A model generated the notes under the pieces. That model was not told where the DNA came from and did no database searches. It was given only the letters and a program-made list of their open reading frames with translations. This document shows, in pieces, positions 18,184 to 30,734 of a stretch of DNA of 64,000 bases; the first letter of the stretch is position 1, and every line of letters starts with the position of its first letter. Origin of the DNA: Pedobacter sp. AK013 (GTDB lineage: Bacteria; Bacteroidota; Bacteroidia; Sphingobacteriales; Sphingobacteriaceae); the NCBI RefSeq assembly GCF_014205835.1, contig NZ_JACHCQ010000012.1, forward strand, positions 17,342 to 81,341, given 5' to 3'. The translations under genes and the position numbers were made by a program.

Positions 18184-20961
18184 ATGAACAAACGATTACA
18201 AATTCTGTTTTTACTTCTTTTTTGTGCGGGCGCAGCTAATGCCACAAAACTGAAAGGCCACGTTTACGATAAGCAAACCGGAGAGGCCATTGTAGGCGCA
18301 ACAGTGGTTTTAGAAAACCCAAGGCGCACAACCAACACCGGATTAGATGGTACTTTCGAATTTAAGGATGTAGAAGTTGGTGCCGCCAAAATTAGTGTAA
18401 GCTATATCACCTACAAAACTATCGAGCAAAGCTTAGTGGTACTGAAAGAAGATAACGATCACTTAAAGTTTTACATGGAGAGCGATTCGAAAAGTCTTGA
18501 CGATATTACTATTAAATCAAATGCAGTTAGTTCTACCGATCAGGGTGCAAGGCGTTTAGAAAAAAATGCTCCACAACTAATGAATATCGTATCAGGCAGG
18601 TCAATCGAGATTTCCCCTGATTTAACGGTGGCCAATGTGATGCAACGTATTTCGGGTGTATCAATAGAACGCAACAGCAACGGCGATGGCCAATATGCCA
18701 TTTTAAGGGGAATGGATAAACGCTACAATTATACTTTGGTAAATGGTGTTAAAATCCCAAGTCCTGATAATAAATATCGTTATGTTCCGCTCGATCTTTT
18801 TCCTGCTGATTTACTCGACCGTTTAGAGGTGTATAAAACCCTTACGCCAAATTTAGAGGGCGATGCCATTGGCGGTGCCATTAATATGGTGATGAAAAAT
18901 GCCCCAGGCTTGTTGCAGGTAAATGCCAATGTTTCTACCGGTTATAGCCAGTTGTTTTTCGATCGTAAGTTTACCAGTTATGATGCTTCGGGTATTAATT
19001 ACAAATCGCCTTACGAGGTAAATGGGAAAACCTATAATGCTACACAGAACGATTTTAGTAAGGGAACACTTGATTATAAGTATAAAAATCCTGCACCTAA
19101 CTTAATCGGTAGCTTATCCTTGAGTAAGCGCTTTTTGGATAATAAATTAGGGGTGGTACTGGCAGGAAGCTATCAGAATACCTACCGTGGCAGCAACAGT
19201 ACCTTCTACAATAACTCGGTTGTAGGTACTGATTCTTATGCAAAAATTACCAGCAAAAGTTACCGCGAATTTTCTGAGCAACAGCAACGCACAGGCTTAC
19301 ATGGAAAAATTGATTATATTTTTAACAAAGACCACCAGATCAGTTTATACAATGTATATGTTAACCTGAAAAATCAGCAGGTTAGAGATGCGGTAACCAC
19401 TACCTATAATGGGGTTTATAATCCAACAGCTGGAAATGCAGAATTGGTTTACGATACCCGTAGCCGCTTAACCGAGCAGCAGATTTACAATTCTACGTTG
19501 CATGGCGACCACAAATTCTTTGATGATAAATTTAAAGTACAATGGTCGGCTGTTTATTCTTCGGCTAAAAATGATGTACCCGAAAATACCAATATCAGTT
19601 TAAATGGGGTAGAACAGAATTTTCAAAGCAAACGTACCAGTCTGGTCAATACCAATCCGGTTACCCGTAGGTGGGAGCGCAATACCGATGAAGATTTAGC
19701 AGGTTACCTGGATTTGACTTACCAGGTTCTAACTGGCGAACATAAACTGGATATTATGGCAGGGGGTTTATATCGTGATAAACAAAGGAGCAGCTTCTTT
19801 AACAGTTATAGTTTAGGCCCAACGGCTGATCATGCCCGTGATATTTATGGTGTTGACTTTCAGAATTATACCGATCTGAATTTAGTGGTTTCCAATCCTA
19901 CAGGAGCAGTATCTAATGCATTGACCTATGATGCCAGTGAGAAAATTGCAGCTGGTTATGGTATGTTTAAGTATAACTCTGCCAAATTAGAAATTATTGG
20001 GGGCTTAAGGGTAGAGCATACCAACCAGGGTTATAACCTGCTTTTTGCTGCAGGTGAAGCTTTTCCGAAAGGTAATCAGATTTATACCGATTTACTACCC
20101 AGTTTAACCGCAAAATACTTTTTAAGCCAAAAAGCACAATTACATGCCTCGTATTACAGAGCCCTTAACCGTCCTGGCTTTTACGAAATTGTACCTGGAA
20201 AAGTGGTTAATGAGGATTTTGTAGAGCGTGGTAATGTTAACCTGCAACGTGCCTTAGCCGATAACTTCGATTTACGTTACGAGCTTTTTCCAGGCGCTTC
20301 AGAACAATTGCTGTTTGGTGCTTTTTATAAGCGGATCAAAAATCCTATTGAATATACCTTTCAGGCCGATGCTGTCCGTGGACAGGATACTTTTTATACC
20401 CCGGGCAACTTTGGTACGGCCAATAATTATGGCGCAGAAGTAGATTATATCAAATATTTCAGCAAAATAGGCATAAAGGCCAATTATACCTATACCCATT
20501 CGCGCATTAACACCACTAAAACCACTCGGGTTATTAATAATACTACCGGAGATACAGAGCCCGCTAATGTGAACCAGGAACGCCCGCTTTACGGTCAGTC
20601 GGCTCATATTGCCAACTTATCGTTATTGTTTAAAGACACTAAAAAAGGCTGGGATGTTCAGGTTGCAGGTGCTTATACAGGGCCACGCATCAATACGGTT
20701 TCACAATTCTTAAATAACGATTTATGGCAGGAAGGATTTGTACAGATGGATGCTTCGGCCGAAAAACGTTTTAAAGGTGGTATCAGTGTTTTTGTAAAGG
20801 CTAATAATATCTTAAATACACCAACAAAATTATTTATAAAAGGTACAAATTCCGCAAATAACGATATTAAAGAAGATCTGGTTAAAAATGGAAATACCTT
20901 GATCAGAAGCGATTATTATGGCCAAAACTATCTTGTTGGCTTCAGATATAAGTTTAATTAA
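18184..20961 (+). CDS. TonB-dependent receptor of the phytase locus
   Basis: A 925-aa outer-membrane receptor. The signal peptide ends near GAANA (about 20), then a carboxypeptidase-D-like domain (KLKGHVYDKQTGEAIVGATV, about 22-100), a plug (VANVMQRISGVSIERNSNGDG, then YNYTLVNGVKIPSPDN) and a beta barrel ending in YLVGFRYKFN. No STN domain is present, so it is not FecR-controlled. The beta-helix lipoprotein starts 22 bp downstream and the phytase follows, so it probably imports inositol phosphates or their breakdown products. Linkage of beta-propeller phytase genes with TonB receptors is known from other bacteria. Confidence 0.9.
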   Translation: MNKRLQILFLLLFCAGAANATKLKGHVYDKQTGEAIVGATVVLENPRRTTNTGLDGTFEFKDVEVGAAKISVSYITYKTIEQSLVVLKEDNDHLKFYMESDSKSLDDITIKSNAVSSTDQGARRLEKNAPQLMNIVSGRSIEISPDLTVANVMQRISGVSIERNSNGDGQYAILRGMDKRYNYTLVNGVKIPSPDNKYRYVPLDLFPADLLDRLEVYKTLTPNLEGDAIGGAINMVMKNAPGLLQVNANVSTGYSQLFFDRKFTSYDASGINYKSPYEVNGKTYNATQNDFSKGTLDYKYKNPAPNLIGSLSLSKRFLDNKLGVVLAGSYQNTYRGSNSTFYNNSVVGTDSYAKITSKSYREFSEQQQRTGLHGKIDYIFNKDHQISLYNVYVNLKNQQVRDAVTTTYNGVYNPTAGNAELVYDTRSRLTEQQIYNSTLHGDHKFFDDKFKVQWSAVYSSAKNDVPENTNISLNGVEQNFQSKRTSLVNTNPVTRRWERNTDEDLAGYLDLTYQVLTGEHKLDIMAGGLYRDKQRSSFFNSYSLGPTADHARDIYGVDFQNYTDLNLVVSNPTGAVSNALTYDASEKIAAGYGMFKYNSAKLEIIGGLRVEHTNQGYNLLFAAGEAFPKGNQIYTDLLPSLTAKYFLSQKAQLHASYYRALNRPGFYEIVPGKVVNEDFVERGNVNLQRALADNFDLRYELFPGASEQLLFGAFYKRIKNPIEYTFQADAVRGQDTFYTPGNFGTANNYGAEVDYIKYFSKIGIKANYTYTHSRINTTKTTRVINNTTGDTEPANVNQERPLYGQSAHIANLSLLFKDTKKGWDVQVAGAYTGPRINTVSQFLNNDLWQEGFVQMDASAEKRFKGGISVFVKANNILNTPTKLFIKGTNSANNDIKEDLVKNGNTLIRSDYYGQNYLVGFRYKFN

Positions 20962-20983
20962 TAGCATTTAAAGATACAAAAAC

Positions 20984-22243
20984 ATGAAATCAAATCAGAT
21001 TTTTAAATTATTAATCCTTGTTATGCTAGCCTTAGCAGGATGTGAAAAAGCCAATATAGATGTTGATACTACTGCTGTTGATGGCTCGGCAATTGGTGAG
21101 GTTTCCGGGGTTTGGGCCAAAGGCAGTACGCAGGTAATTAAAGGCGATATTGTGATTCCCGAAGGAAAAACACTAACGATTGAAGAGGGGGTAACGGTGC
21201 TGATGGATACGGTTGCGAAACCAGAAATTATTATAAAAGGTAATCTGTATGCACTTGGAACTGCAGAAAACCCAGTCAAGTTTACTGTCAATGAATTTTA
21301 TAAAACCTCATCAAAAAAATTCGGAAAGCTTTGGGGCGGTATTTTGGCCGGTCCAACATGCGAAGAACTGGTGCTCGATCATGTCATTCTCGAATATGGT
21401 GGTGCCAAAACCTCCGATGCCTCTACTTCGGTAAAAATGGGCTTGTATAAAGCTGTTGCGGGCGAAAGTTTACCCGCCCTTTGGTTTGCCAATGCCAGGG
21501 GCAGGCTGGTGGTTCAAAATAGCACCATCAGAAATTTTCAGGAAGATTGTACTTATATTGAAGGAGGAAGAATCATTTTTGCCAATAATGTTTTTTATAC
21601 CACTGGTGTAACAGGAGGCGAAGCCATGAACTTTAAATCGGGCTGCTTGGCAGATATAGCCTATAATTTAGTTTATAGCACCAATACCAATGCTTTGAAA
21701 TTATCTAACACTGGAGATAAAACCCCGCAGACCTATATTATTGCTTATAACAATACCATGGTAAATACAGGTTGGAGAAGACCAACGGCCAAAGGCGGAT
21801 CAATCTGGCTGGAGAGCACGGTGCGTGCCGATCTGTATAATAATCTTTTTGCCAATACCCGTTTTGGTGTGAAAAGAGATCCGAAAAAGCCTGAAGATAG
21901 CCGTTCTGTCTACAGTAATAACTGGTATTATGGTTTCGACCAGACCACCGTAAACCAGTTTCAGCCAACTGGCGATATTGTGGGCGGTAAAAACGATGTA
22001 ATTAGTAATATAGCCGGTGCAAATGATCCTAAATTTGTGAATTATCCCTTAAATACTGCTGTTACCAATGCCGATTTCAATACCGCGTGGGATTTTCACC
22101 TGCAAGGCAACTCGCCAGCTTTGGGTAAGGGTATCACCAACTTTACCCGCCATCACCAAGCTGGAATTATAATGAAAAATGGTATCACCTATATCTCTCC
22201 ATCACCTTCTACATTTGTTGGTGCATATGGAACTAAAATATAA
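20984..22243 (+). CDS. Right-handed beta-helix outer-membrane lipoprotein
   Basis: A 419-aa lipoprotein with lipobox LALAGC near residue 20 and repeating short strand patterns typical of a parallel beta-helix: VIKGDIVIPEGKTLTIEEGV, EIIIKGNLYALGTAENPVKF, ILEYGG, then GRLVVQNSTIRNF and DIAYNLVYS. It resembles the protein at 40490-41791 in its N-terminal half. It lies between a TonB receptor and a phytase, so it may act as a surface partner of the receptor in the way SusD partners SusC. No catalytic residues can be named. Confidence 0.8.
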   Translation: MKSNQIFKLLILVMLALAGCEKANIDVDTTAVDGSAIGEVSGVWAKGSTQVIKGDIVIPEGKTLTIEEGVTVLMDTVAKPEIIIKGNLYALGTAENPVKFTVNEFYKTSSKKFGKLWGGILAGPTCEELVLDHVILEYGGAKTSDASTSVKMGLYKAVAGESLPALWFANARGRLVVQNSTIRNFQEDCTYIEGGRIIFANNVFYTTGVTGGEAMNFKSGCLADIAYNLVYSTNTNALKLSNTGDKTPQTYIIAYNNTMVNTGWRRPTAKGGSIWLESTVRADLYNNLFANTRFGVKRDPKKPEDSRSVYSNNWYYGFDQTTVNQFQPTGDIVGGKNDVISNIAGANDPKFVNYPLNTAVTNADFNTAWDFHLQGNSPALGKGITNFTRHHQAGIIMKNGITYISPSPSTFVGAYGTKI

Positions 22244-22244
22244 A

Positions 22245-23324
22245 ATGAAGTATAACAATATATTAAAATTTGCCGCTTTTGCGGTTTTAAGCCTGACCAT
22301 TTCTTGTAATGGAGGCGCACAAAATCGAAGCAGTACAGCAGTAAAACCCTTATATGTGTCTGAACCTGTAGACTTTGATACCGACGATCCTGCGATCTGG
22401 GTAAATCCGAACAATCCGGCGCAGTCTTTAGTTATCGGTACCGATAAAGATACCAATGGTGGTCTGTATGTTTTCGATCTGAAAGGTAAAATCATCAGGT
22501 CTAAAACCATAAAAGGCTTAAAGCGTCCTAATAACGTTGATATTGCCTATGGTTTGCAGTTGGCCAGAAAAAAGACAGATATTGTGGTAACAACAGAGCG
22601 TTACACGCATAAACTACGGATATTTTCTCTTCCCGATATGAAAGCAATCGACAATGGCGGAATTCCTGTTTTTGTAGGAGAAACAGGGGCAGAGTACCGC
22701 GATTTAATGGGGATTTCGATGTATACCGATCCAAGTGGAAAAATTTATGCCATTGTTGGCCGTAAAACGGGCCCTAAAAACGGAGGTTATCTTTGGCAAT
22801 ATTTATTGGCAGATGATGGAAAAGGCAATGTTAAAGCCGATTTGGTACGGAAATTCGGGCAGTATAGCGGTAAAAAAGAAATCGAAGCCATTGCTGTTGA
22901 TAATGAACTGGGTTACGTTTATTATTGCGATGAACAGGTAGGGGTGCGCAAGTATTATGCAGACCCAGCCAAGGGAAATAAAGAACTGGCATTATTTGGG
23001 CAGGGTGATTTCGCTGTCGACAATGAAGGAATCGCTATTTATAAAACTTCAGGAAATAATGGGTATATCCTCGTATCGGACCAGGGTGCCAGGCAGTTAA
23101 AAGTATACGATCGGGTGGCTAAGGCCAATGCTGCCCATCCGCATCCACTTTTAACCACGATAAAGTATTCTGCTAATCAAACCGATGGTATTGATGTGGT
23201 TTCAGTTCCTTTAAACGCCGATTTTAAACACGGTTTATTAGTGGCCATGAGTGATGATAAAACCTTTCATTTTTACAGATGGGAAGATATAGCGGGTAAA
23301 AAATTGACTAGTGCACAACCATAA
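22245..23324 (+). CDS. Beta-propeller phytase (3-phytase)
   Basis: A 359-aa enzyme that releases phosphate from phytate using calcium ions. The signal region ends SLTISC, so it is probably a lipoprotein. Family marks: DFDTDDPAIWVNPNNPAQSL, GTDKDTNGGLYVFDLKGK, RPNNVDIAYG, DLMGISMY, GKKEIEAIAVDNELGYVYYCDEQ (written here in parts: KKEIEAIAVD, YVYYCDE), DNEGIAIY, LVSDQG, and the last blade MSDDKTFHFYRW. ATG at 22245 is one base after the beta-helix stop; in-frame starts farther upstream overlap that gene. It ends a regulator-receptor-lipoprotein-phytase unit. Confidence 0.93.
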   Translation: MKYNNILKFAAFAVLSLTISCNGGAQNRSSTAVKPLYVSEPVDFDTDDPAIWVNPNNPAQSLVIGTDKDTNGGLYVFDLKGKIIRSKTIKGLKRPNNVDIAYGLQLARKKTDIVVTTERYTHKLRIFSLPDMKAIDNGGIPVFVGETGAEYRDLMGISMYTDPSGKIYAIVGRKTGPKNGGYLWQYLLADDGKGNVKADLVRKFGQYSGKKEIEAIAVDNELGYVYYCDEQVGVRKYYADPAKGNKELALFGQGDFAVDNEGIAIYKTSGNNGYILVSDQGARQLKVYDRVAKANAAHPHPLLTTIKYSANQTDGIDVVSVPLNADFKHGLLVAMSDDKTFHFYRWEDIAGKKLTSAQP

Positions 23325-23334
23325 TATTAACATT

Positions 23335-23562
23335 TATTTTTTGGGAAAGCAATTGCGGGAGCATTTGGAGTAGTTCCGTCCCGCTCCCGCTTCTGCTCCC
23401 GATGAAAAATCGGTAGCATCCCGCTCTGATCGGGTTTAGGTGGCATGAATAGCAGTACTATGAGCGTAGAATAAACCCGACCGACAGCGTTATCCCCGAT
23501 TCCTTCTATCGGGAGCGGGACTAGGGGAACCGAAGCACCTCTGTCTCTGCTTTCCAAAAAAA
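23335..23562. repeat. Intergenic element with terminal and nested inverted repeats
   Basis: The ends GGAAAGCA (23344-23351) and TGCTTTCC (23548-23555) form inverted repeats that extend into flanking T and A runs. Inside are TCGGGTTTA (23430-23438) / TAAACCCGA (23472-23480), and a CCCGAT/ATCGGG hairpin (23495-23513). On the minus strand it begins with a T-run, GGAAAGCAGAGACAGAGGT, similar to the start of the repeat unit at 63640 onward. It is noncoding in my view; a 76-codon minus frame across it has no protein-like features. Confidence 0.6.
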
Positions 23563-23640
23563 AGGAATAGATTAGGTTTGAAGATTTCTATCTGCCTACG
23601 CCAGGGAATTTTAATGAATTAGTATTTTATTGCATGGAAT

Positions 23641-23710
23641 CGTCATTCCCAACTTGATTGGGAATCATAATGCTATAAGCTTTAAGATTCCCGCCTGCGC
23701 GGGAATGACG
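23641..23710. repeat. REP-like palindromic element
   Basis: CGTCATTCCC (23641-23650) is inverted at 23701-23710 (GGGAATGACG). Inside are two hairpins: TTCCCAA/TTGGGAA (23646-23664) and ATTCCCGC/GCGGGAAT (23687-23706). The GGGAATGACG theme is a widespread form of bacterial REP-type repeats. Confidence 0.7.
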
Positions 23711-23807
23711 ATCATCCTATTGGAGTCTGTCAATGGCGTTGTCGAGAAACATTTCTTTATCATTGAAAATCAGTTTAGGCCAAGTTTTAGCTATGAAGTT
23801 TATCGGC

Positions 23808-24752
23808 TTAAACCGCAATATTATTCGATAATTTATACTCAGATGGGGTAATTCCCGTCTGTTTTTTAAAATACTTACCAAAAAAAGAGGAGTTACTAAA
23901 GCGCAGTTCCATGGCTACCTCCGAGATATTCATCACATGGCTCGTTAACAATAACTTCGCTTCCCTAATCACCATTTCATCAATAACTTCACCTGCCGTT
24001 CTATCGGTTACCTGTTTAACAACCTGCGATAAATGCCTTGGCGTAATGCGTAAGCAGTTGGCGTAATAAATTACACGCTTTTCCTGTTTAAAGTTTTCCG
24101 AAACCAGTGATAAAAAACGATTAGTGAGTTCTGTCTTGCTGTCGTGAGCAAAAGGTAACGGATCTTTCTGTTTGTTTTTTATCAGAAAGAGGTCATACAG
24201 TAATTCCAGGAAGCTATTATGCACAATGTTTTTAATCTGAGGAGTATCTTTAGGTACATTCAGTTTTTTGTGTAGGGCAAGCATATCATAATAAATGAAT
24301 GTATATTCCTCTTTTGATAATGAAAATTTATGGGTGGGATTGTTCTGGAACATCCTGTAAGCATTTCCGCTATTAAAGAATATCCCCTTGGTTTTTAAAT
24401 AACTTTTGTTAAAATGGATACTGATGAAAGAAACATCGCTGTTATCCTTAATTTCGTAAACAGCGTGTGGAAAAATGAGTAGAATATCTCTTTGATTTAA
24501 TACATGTTCTACAAAATTTATCTTCAGGTTCATCTTTCCCTTTGTGATCAGAATTAAAGCATAACTCGATACGCGGAAAGGCTCCGAACTGCAATAATGC
24601 GGATCGCTACTATGATGGATTTTTGCCATCAGGCCATCGTTTAAAGAAAGCGCTTCCTCATGGTTTTTTTCTGAAAAGGTTTTATTGAGTAACTCTTGTT
24701 GCATAAAATCGGTCGGCGTTTTTTTTAATAATTTCTTAACAGATTCCATCAT
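23808..24752 (-). CDS. AraC family transcriptional regulator
   Basis: A regulator with an N-terminal cupin-like sensing domain (SYALILITKGKMNLKINFVE, then DILLIFPHAVYEI) and a C-terminal double helix-turn-helix of AraC type (VIYYANCLRITPRHLSQVVK; NISEVAMELRFSNSSFFGKY; FKKQTGITPSEYK). From ATG at 24752 it is 314 aa; the frame extends to a TTG at 24827, and ATG codons at 24749 or farther in could also serve. It is divergent from the sphingolipid genes with an AT-rich gap of almost 500 bp, so it is the best candidate for their regulator, though this is inferred only from position. Confidence 0.88.
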   Translation of the reverse strand: MMESVKKLLKKTPTDFMQQELLNKTFSEKNHEEALSLNDGLMAKIHHSSDPHYCSSEPFRVSSYALILITKGKMNLKINFVEHVLNQRDILLIFPHAVYEIKDNSDVSFISIHFNKSYLKTKGIFFNSGNAYRMFQNNPTHKFSLSKEEYTFIYYDMLALHKKLNVPKDTPQIKNIVHNSFLELLYDLFLIKNKQKDPLPFAHDSKTELTNRFLSLVSENFKQEKRVIYYANCLRITPRHLSQVVKQVTDRTAGEVIDEMVIREAKLLLTSHVMNISEVAMELRFSNSSFFGKYFKKQTGITPSEYKLSNNIAV

Positions 24753-24827
24753 CTTTTGCACTACAATTTTAGCCACCTTTTTACGGATAGTTTTTCGCCC
24801 TTTATCTGTCGGATTTTGCTCTGACAA

Positions 24828-27565
<2,738 letters not shown>

Positions 27566-27569
<4 letters not shown>

Positions 27570-28555
27570 AAAAGCGGGTGTTGATTACAGGAGCAACTGG
27601 ATTTGTGGGCTATCACCTGATTAAATCTGCTTTGGCAAATGATCTTGAGGTGTATGCAAATGTCCGCCAATCGGCCACGGCAGAGCACCTTAAAGGTTTT
27701 CCGATCAATTACGTGGATCTTAATTTTTCTTCGATCTACCTGCTAAAAGAAAATATAGAAGAAAAAAAATACGATTACATCGTTCATGCGGCTGCGGTAA
27801 CAAAGGCGAAAAAACTCGATGATTACAATCAGGTAAATGCCATTTACACCCGAAACCTCGCTTTGGCGGCTTCAAAATCAGCACATAGAATAAAGAAATT
27901 TGTATTTATCAGCAGTTTGGCCGCATTGGGGCCTTTAAATAAAAAGAATGAAAAACTGACCGATAAGGGTGCCTCAAATCCGGTAACCAATTATGGGATC
28001 AGCAAAGCCCTTGCTGAAACATACCTGGCTCAGGTTCCGGATCTGCCCTTAATCACATTCAGGCCTACGGCAGTGTATGGACCGCGTGAGAAAGACATTT
28101 TCATCTTAATTAAAACTATTAAAGCAGGGCTGGAGCTATATATCGGCAAGCAGGAGCAGGAATTAAGCTTTGTGTACGCCACCGATTTAGCCGATATCAT
28201 TATAAAAGCACTCGCGTCTGATGTAGTTGGTAAAAGTTATAATGTATCTGATGGGGCAGTTTATAACCGTTCTGAACTAGCTGCCCATGTGCGTAAGGCT
28301 TTAAACAAAAAAACATTGACCGTTAATGTACCTGTACAGATGATTAAGGGACTTGCCTGGTCGATGGAACGATTGTATGGCGTATTTAATAAAATACCAA
28401 CCTTAAATGTAGATAAGATAAAAGAACTCACCGCCCTTAACTGGGGCTGTGACATTAAAAATATTCAGAACGACTTTGGTTTTGTGCCTCAGTTTGGGCT
28501 GGAACAAGGCCTTACAGAAACGATAAACTGGTACCGTAAAAATAATTGGTTATAA
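27566..28555 (+). CDS. NAD(P)-dependent epimerase/dehydratase, CerR-like ketosphingolipid reductase
   Basis: A 329-aa extended-SDR protein: Rossmann motif GATGFVGYHL (8-17), VHAAAVTKAKK, FVFISSLAALG with the active Ser, and YGISKALAE with Tyr and Lys. In Caulobacter an enzyme of this kind (CerR) reduces the 3-keto group in ceramide synthesis; the neighbours here, SPT and the bCerS-like gene, fit the same role. It overlaps the acyltransferase gene by ATGA. A sugar-epimerase function cannot be excluded from sequence alone. Confidence 0.8.
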
Positions 28556-28573
28556 GATTTTAAATAAAATAGA

Positions 28574-29899
28574 ATGAAACAACAAGTAAAAGCAGCTGAA
28601 GGCAAGCTGGGAATATTAATGCCAGGACTAGGCGCTGTAGCAACAACCATGATTGCCGGAGTTGCTGCAATTAAAAAAGGAATATCAAAACCTATCGGTT
28701 CGTTAACACAGATGGGTACCATCCGTTTAGGGAAAAGAACAGAAAAAAGAGAACCAAAAATTAAAGATTTTGTGCCTCTGGCTGGTCTTGAAGACTTGGT
28801 TTTCGGTGGATGGGATGTTTATGAAGATAATGTTTACGAAGCGGCAATGAATGCCCGTGTATTGGATGCTAACCTGTTGCGCGATGTGCGTGAAGAATTA
28901 CAGGCCATTAAACCGATGCGTGCTGCTTTCGATAGAAATTATGTAAAAAACCTGGATGGTAAATATGTAAAAGATCTCGATAACCGTTACGAACTGGCTT
29001 TAGCCGTAATGGATGATATTAAAAACTTCAAAGCAGAAAACAATTGCGACCGTATTGTGCTGGTTTGGTGTGGTTCTACCGAAATTTATTTCGAACCATC
29101 AGAAGTACACGAATCGTTAGCTGCGTTTGAGCAGGGTTTAAGAGATAACGATTCGCGTATTGCGCCAAGTATGATCTATGCTTATGCTGCATTAAAATTA
29201 GGAATTCCTTTTGCCAATGGTGCACCTAATTTAACGGTTGATATTCCTGCTTTAATTGAATTGGCTAAAGAAACCGATACCCCAATTGCCGGCAAAGATT
29301 TTAAAACCGGTCAAACCTTAATGAAAACCATTTTGGCGCCTGGTTTGGCCGCACGTTCGTTAGGTGTAAATGGTTGGTTCTCTGATAACATTTTAGGTAA
29401 CCGCGATGGTTTGGTATTAGACGATCCGGATAACTTTAAAACAAAAGAAGTATCAAAACTGGGGGTATTGGAAGATATCTTTAAACCAGAGGTTAATCCT
29501 GATCTGTATGGCGATATGTACCACAAAATCAGGATCAATTATTATCCGCCTCATGGTGATAACAAAGAAAGCTGGGATAACATAGACCTTTTCGGATGGT
29601 TGGGTTACAAAATGCAGATCAAGATTAATTTCCTTTGCCGCGATTCTATTTTAGCCGCACCAATTGTATTAGACCTTGCTTTGTTTATCGATCTGGCTAA
29701 ACGTGCAAACCTGTCAGGCATTCAGGAATGGTTGTCATTTTACCTGAAATCGCCACAAACGATCCCAGGTGTACCTGCAGAAAATGACATTTTTAAACAG
29801 TTAATGAAACTTCAGAATACCTTACGTTACATCATGGGCGAAGAATTGATCACCCATTTAGGTCAGGATTACGAAGAAGAACTGATAGAAACAGTATAG
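28574..29899 (+). CDS. ino1: Myo-inositol-1-phosphate synthase
   Basis: A 441-aa enzyme that turns glucose-6-phosphate into inositol-1-phosphate through NAD-dependent oxidation, aldol cyclisation and reduction. Marks: GILMPGLGAVATTMIAGV (NAD site), LVWCGSTE, FANGAPNLTVDIPAL, GKDFKTGQTLMKT, and GVNGWFSDNILGNRDG. The length is normal for a bacterial enzyme. It starts 18 bp after the reductase gene and its TAG stop shares one base with the GTG start of the next gene. It supplies the headgroup for the inositol lipid. Confidence 0.94.
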   Translation: MKQQVKAAEGKLGILMPGLGAVATTMIAGVAAIKKGISKPIGSLTQMGTIRLGKRTEKREPKIKDFVPLAGLEDLVFGGWDVYEDNVYEAAMNARVLDANLLRDVREELQAIKPMRAAFDRNYVKNLDGKYVKDLDNRYELALAVMDDIKNFKAENNCDRIVLVWCGSTEIYFEPSEVHESLAAFEQGLRDNDSRIAPSMIYAYAALKLGIPFANGAPNLTVDIPALIELAKETDTPIAGKDFKTGQTLMKTILAPGLAARSLGVNGWFSDNILGNRDGLVLDDPDNFKTKEVSKLGVLEDIFKPEVNPDLYGDMYHKIRINYYPPHGDNKESWDNIDLFGWLGYKMQIKINFLCRDSILAAPIVLDLALFIDLAKRANLSGIQEWLSFYLKSPQTIPGVPAENDIFKQLMKLQNTLRYIMGEELITHLGQDYEEELIETV

Positions 29900-30354
29900 T
29901 GTTTATCCACAAATTTCTTTCAACGGCTCTGGGAATCGGGTATATCGGCAAAGGCGCAGGTACTTATGCTGCTATAGCAACATGCATCTGCTGGCACTTT
30001 TTCCAGAGCCCCTATACCAATCCCTATTTGTGGCCAGTGCTTTTCACCATGTTTATTGTGATGATTGGGGTAATGAGTGCCGATAAGGTAGAAGAAATTT
30101 GGGGTAAAGACCATAACAGGGTGGTGATTGATGAAGTTGCCGGAATGTGCATCACCCTGTTATTTGTGCCTTTAAAATGGGAATACACTTTAATAGGGCT
30201 TGTTCTTTTTAGGTTTTTCGATATCCTCAAACCCCTTTATATCCGAAAGCTCGAAATATTGCCAGGGGGATGGGGCGTAATAGCCGATGATGTACTGGCT
30301 GGGATTTATGCAAATGTTATACTGCAACTGGTTGTTTTTTTAGAACTATTTTAA
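29899..30354 (+). CDS. PgpA-type phosphatidylglycerophosphatase, probable phosphatidylinositol-phosphate phosphatase
   Basis: A 151-aa membrane protein of the PgpA family with GIGYIGKGAGTYAA, KDHNRVVIDEVAGM, FRFFDILKP and GGWGVIADDVLAGIYA, all family marks that include the acidic metal-binding residues. PgpA enzymes remove the phosphate from phosphatidylglycerol phosphate; here, between inositol phosphate synthase and a CDP-alcohol transferase, it more likely dephosphorylates phosphatidylinositol phosphate. It starts with GTG overlapping the previous stop codon. Confidence 0.88.
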   Translation: MFIHKFLSTALGIGYIGKGAGTYAAIATCICWHFFQSPYTNPYLWPVLFTMFIVMIGVMSADKVEEIWGKDHNRVVIDEVAGMCITLLFVPLKWEYTLIGLVLFRFFDILKPLYIRKLEILPGGWGVIADDVLAGIYANVILQLVVFLELF

Positions 30355-30356
30355 CC

Positions 30357-30734
30357 ATGATGTTCACTTATCTAAAAGCACAGGCATCATCCTTAGTGGC
30401 CTCGGCAACAGATTTCGGTGTGACCATTGTTGCCGTAAATCTTTTTGGCTGGTGGTATCTGGCAGCAAGTATTACAGGTACGGTTGCAGGCGGGGCAGTT
30501 AACTTTTATGTGAACCGGAAATGGGTTTTCGAAAGTGAATCTGCATCCATTAAATGGCAGATATTGAAATACATTTTGGTATGGGCGGGCAACCTGATCA
30601 TCGTAACAGCGGGAGTGTTTATCCTTACCCATTTTTTAAATCTCAATTACGTACTCGCCAAAGTTTTGAGCGCTGTTTTAACGGGCTTAAGCTACAATTA
30701 TATTATGCAAAAGCAGTTTATTTTTTCAAGTTAA
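30357..30734 (+). CDS. GtrA family membrane protein
   Basis: A 125-aa protein with four membrane helices (about 10-28, 33-53, 71-93, 98-118) and the GtrA pattern VNFYVNRKWVFES, with YNYIMQKQFIF at the end. GtrA proteins are thought to move polyprenyl- or lipid-linked sugars across the membrane. The stop codon is directly followed by the ATG of the next gene. In this cluster a role in moving an inositol lipid or lipid-linked sugar is possible but unproven. Confidence 0.85.
   Translation: MMFTYLKAQASSLVASATDFGVTIVAVNLFGWWYLAASITGTVAGGAVNFYVNRKWVFESESASIKWQILKYILVWAGNLIIVTAGVFILTHFLNLNYVLAKVLSAVLTGLSYNYIMQKQFIFSS

Noticed and set aside
23327..23557. 76-codon minus-strand frame
   Set aside because: It lies wholly within an inverted-repeat element, is rich in Pro/Arg from the repeat, and has no protein family features.
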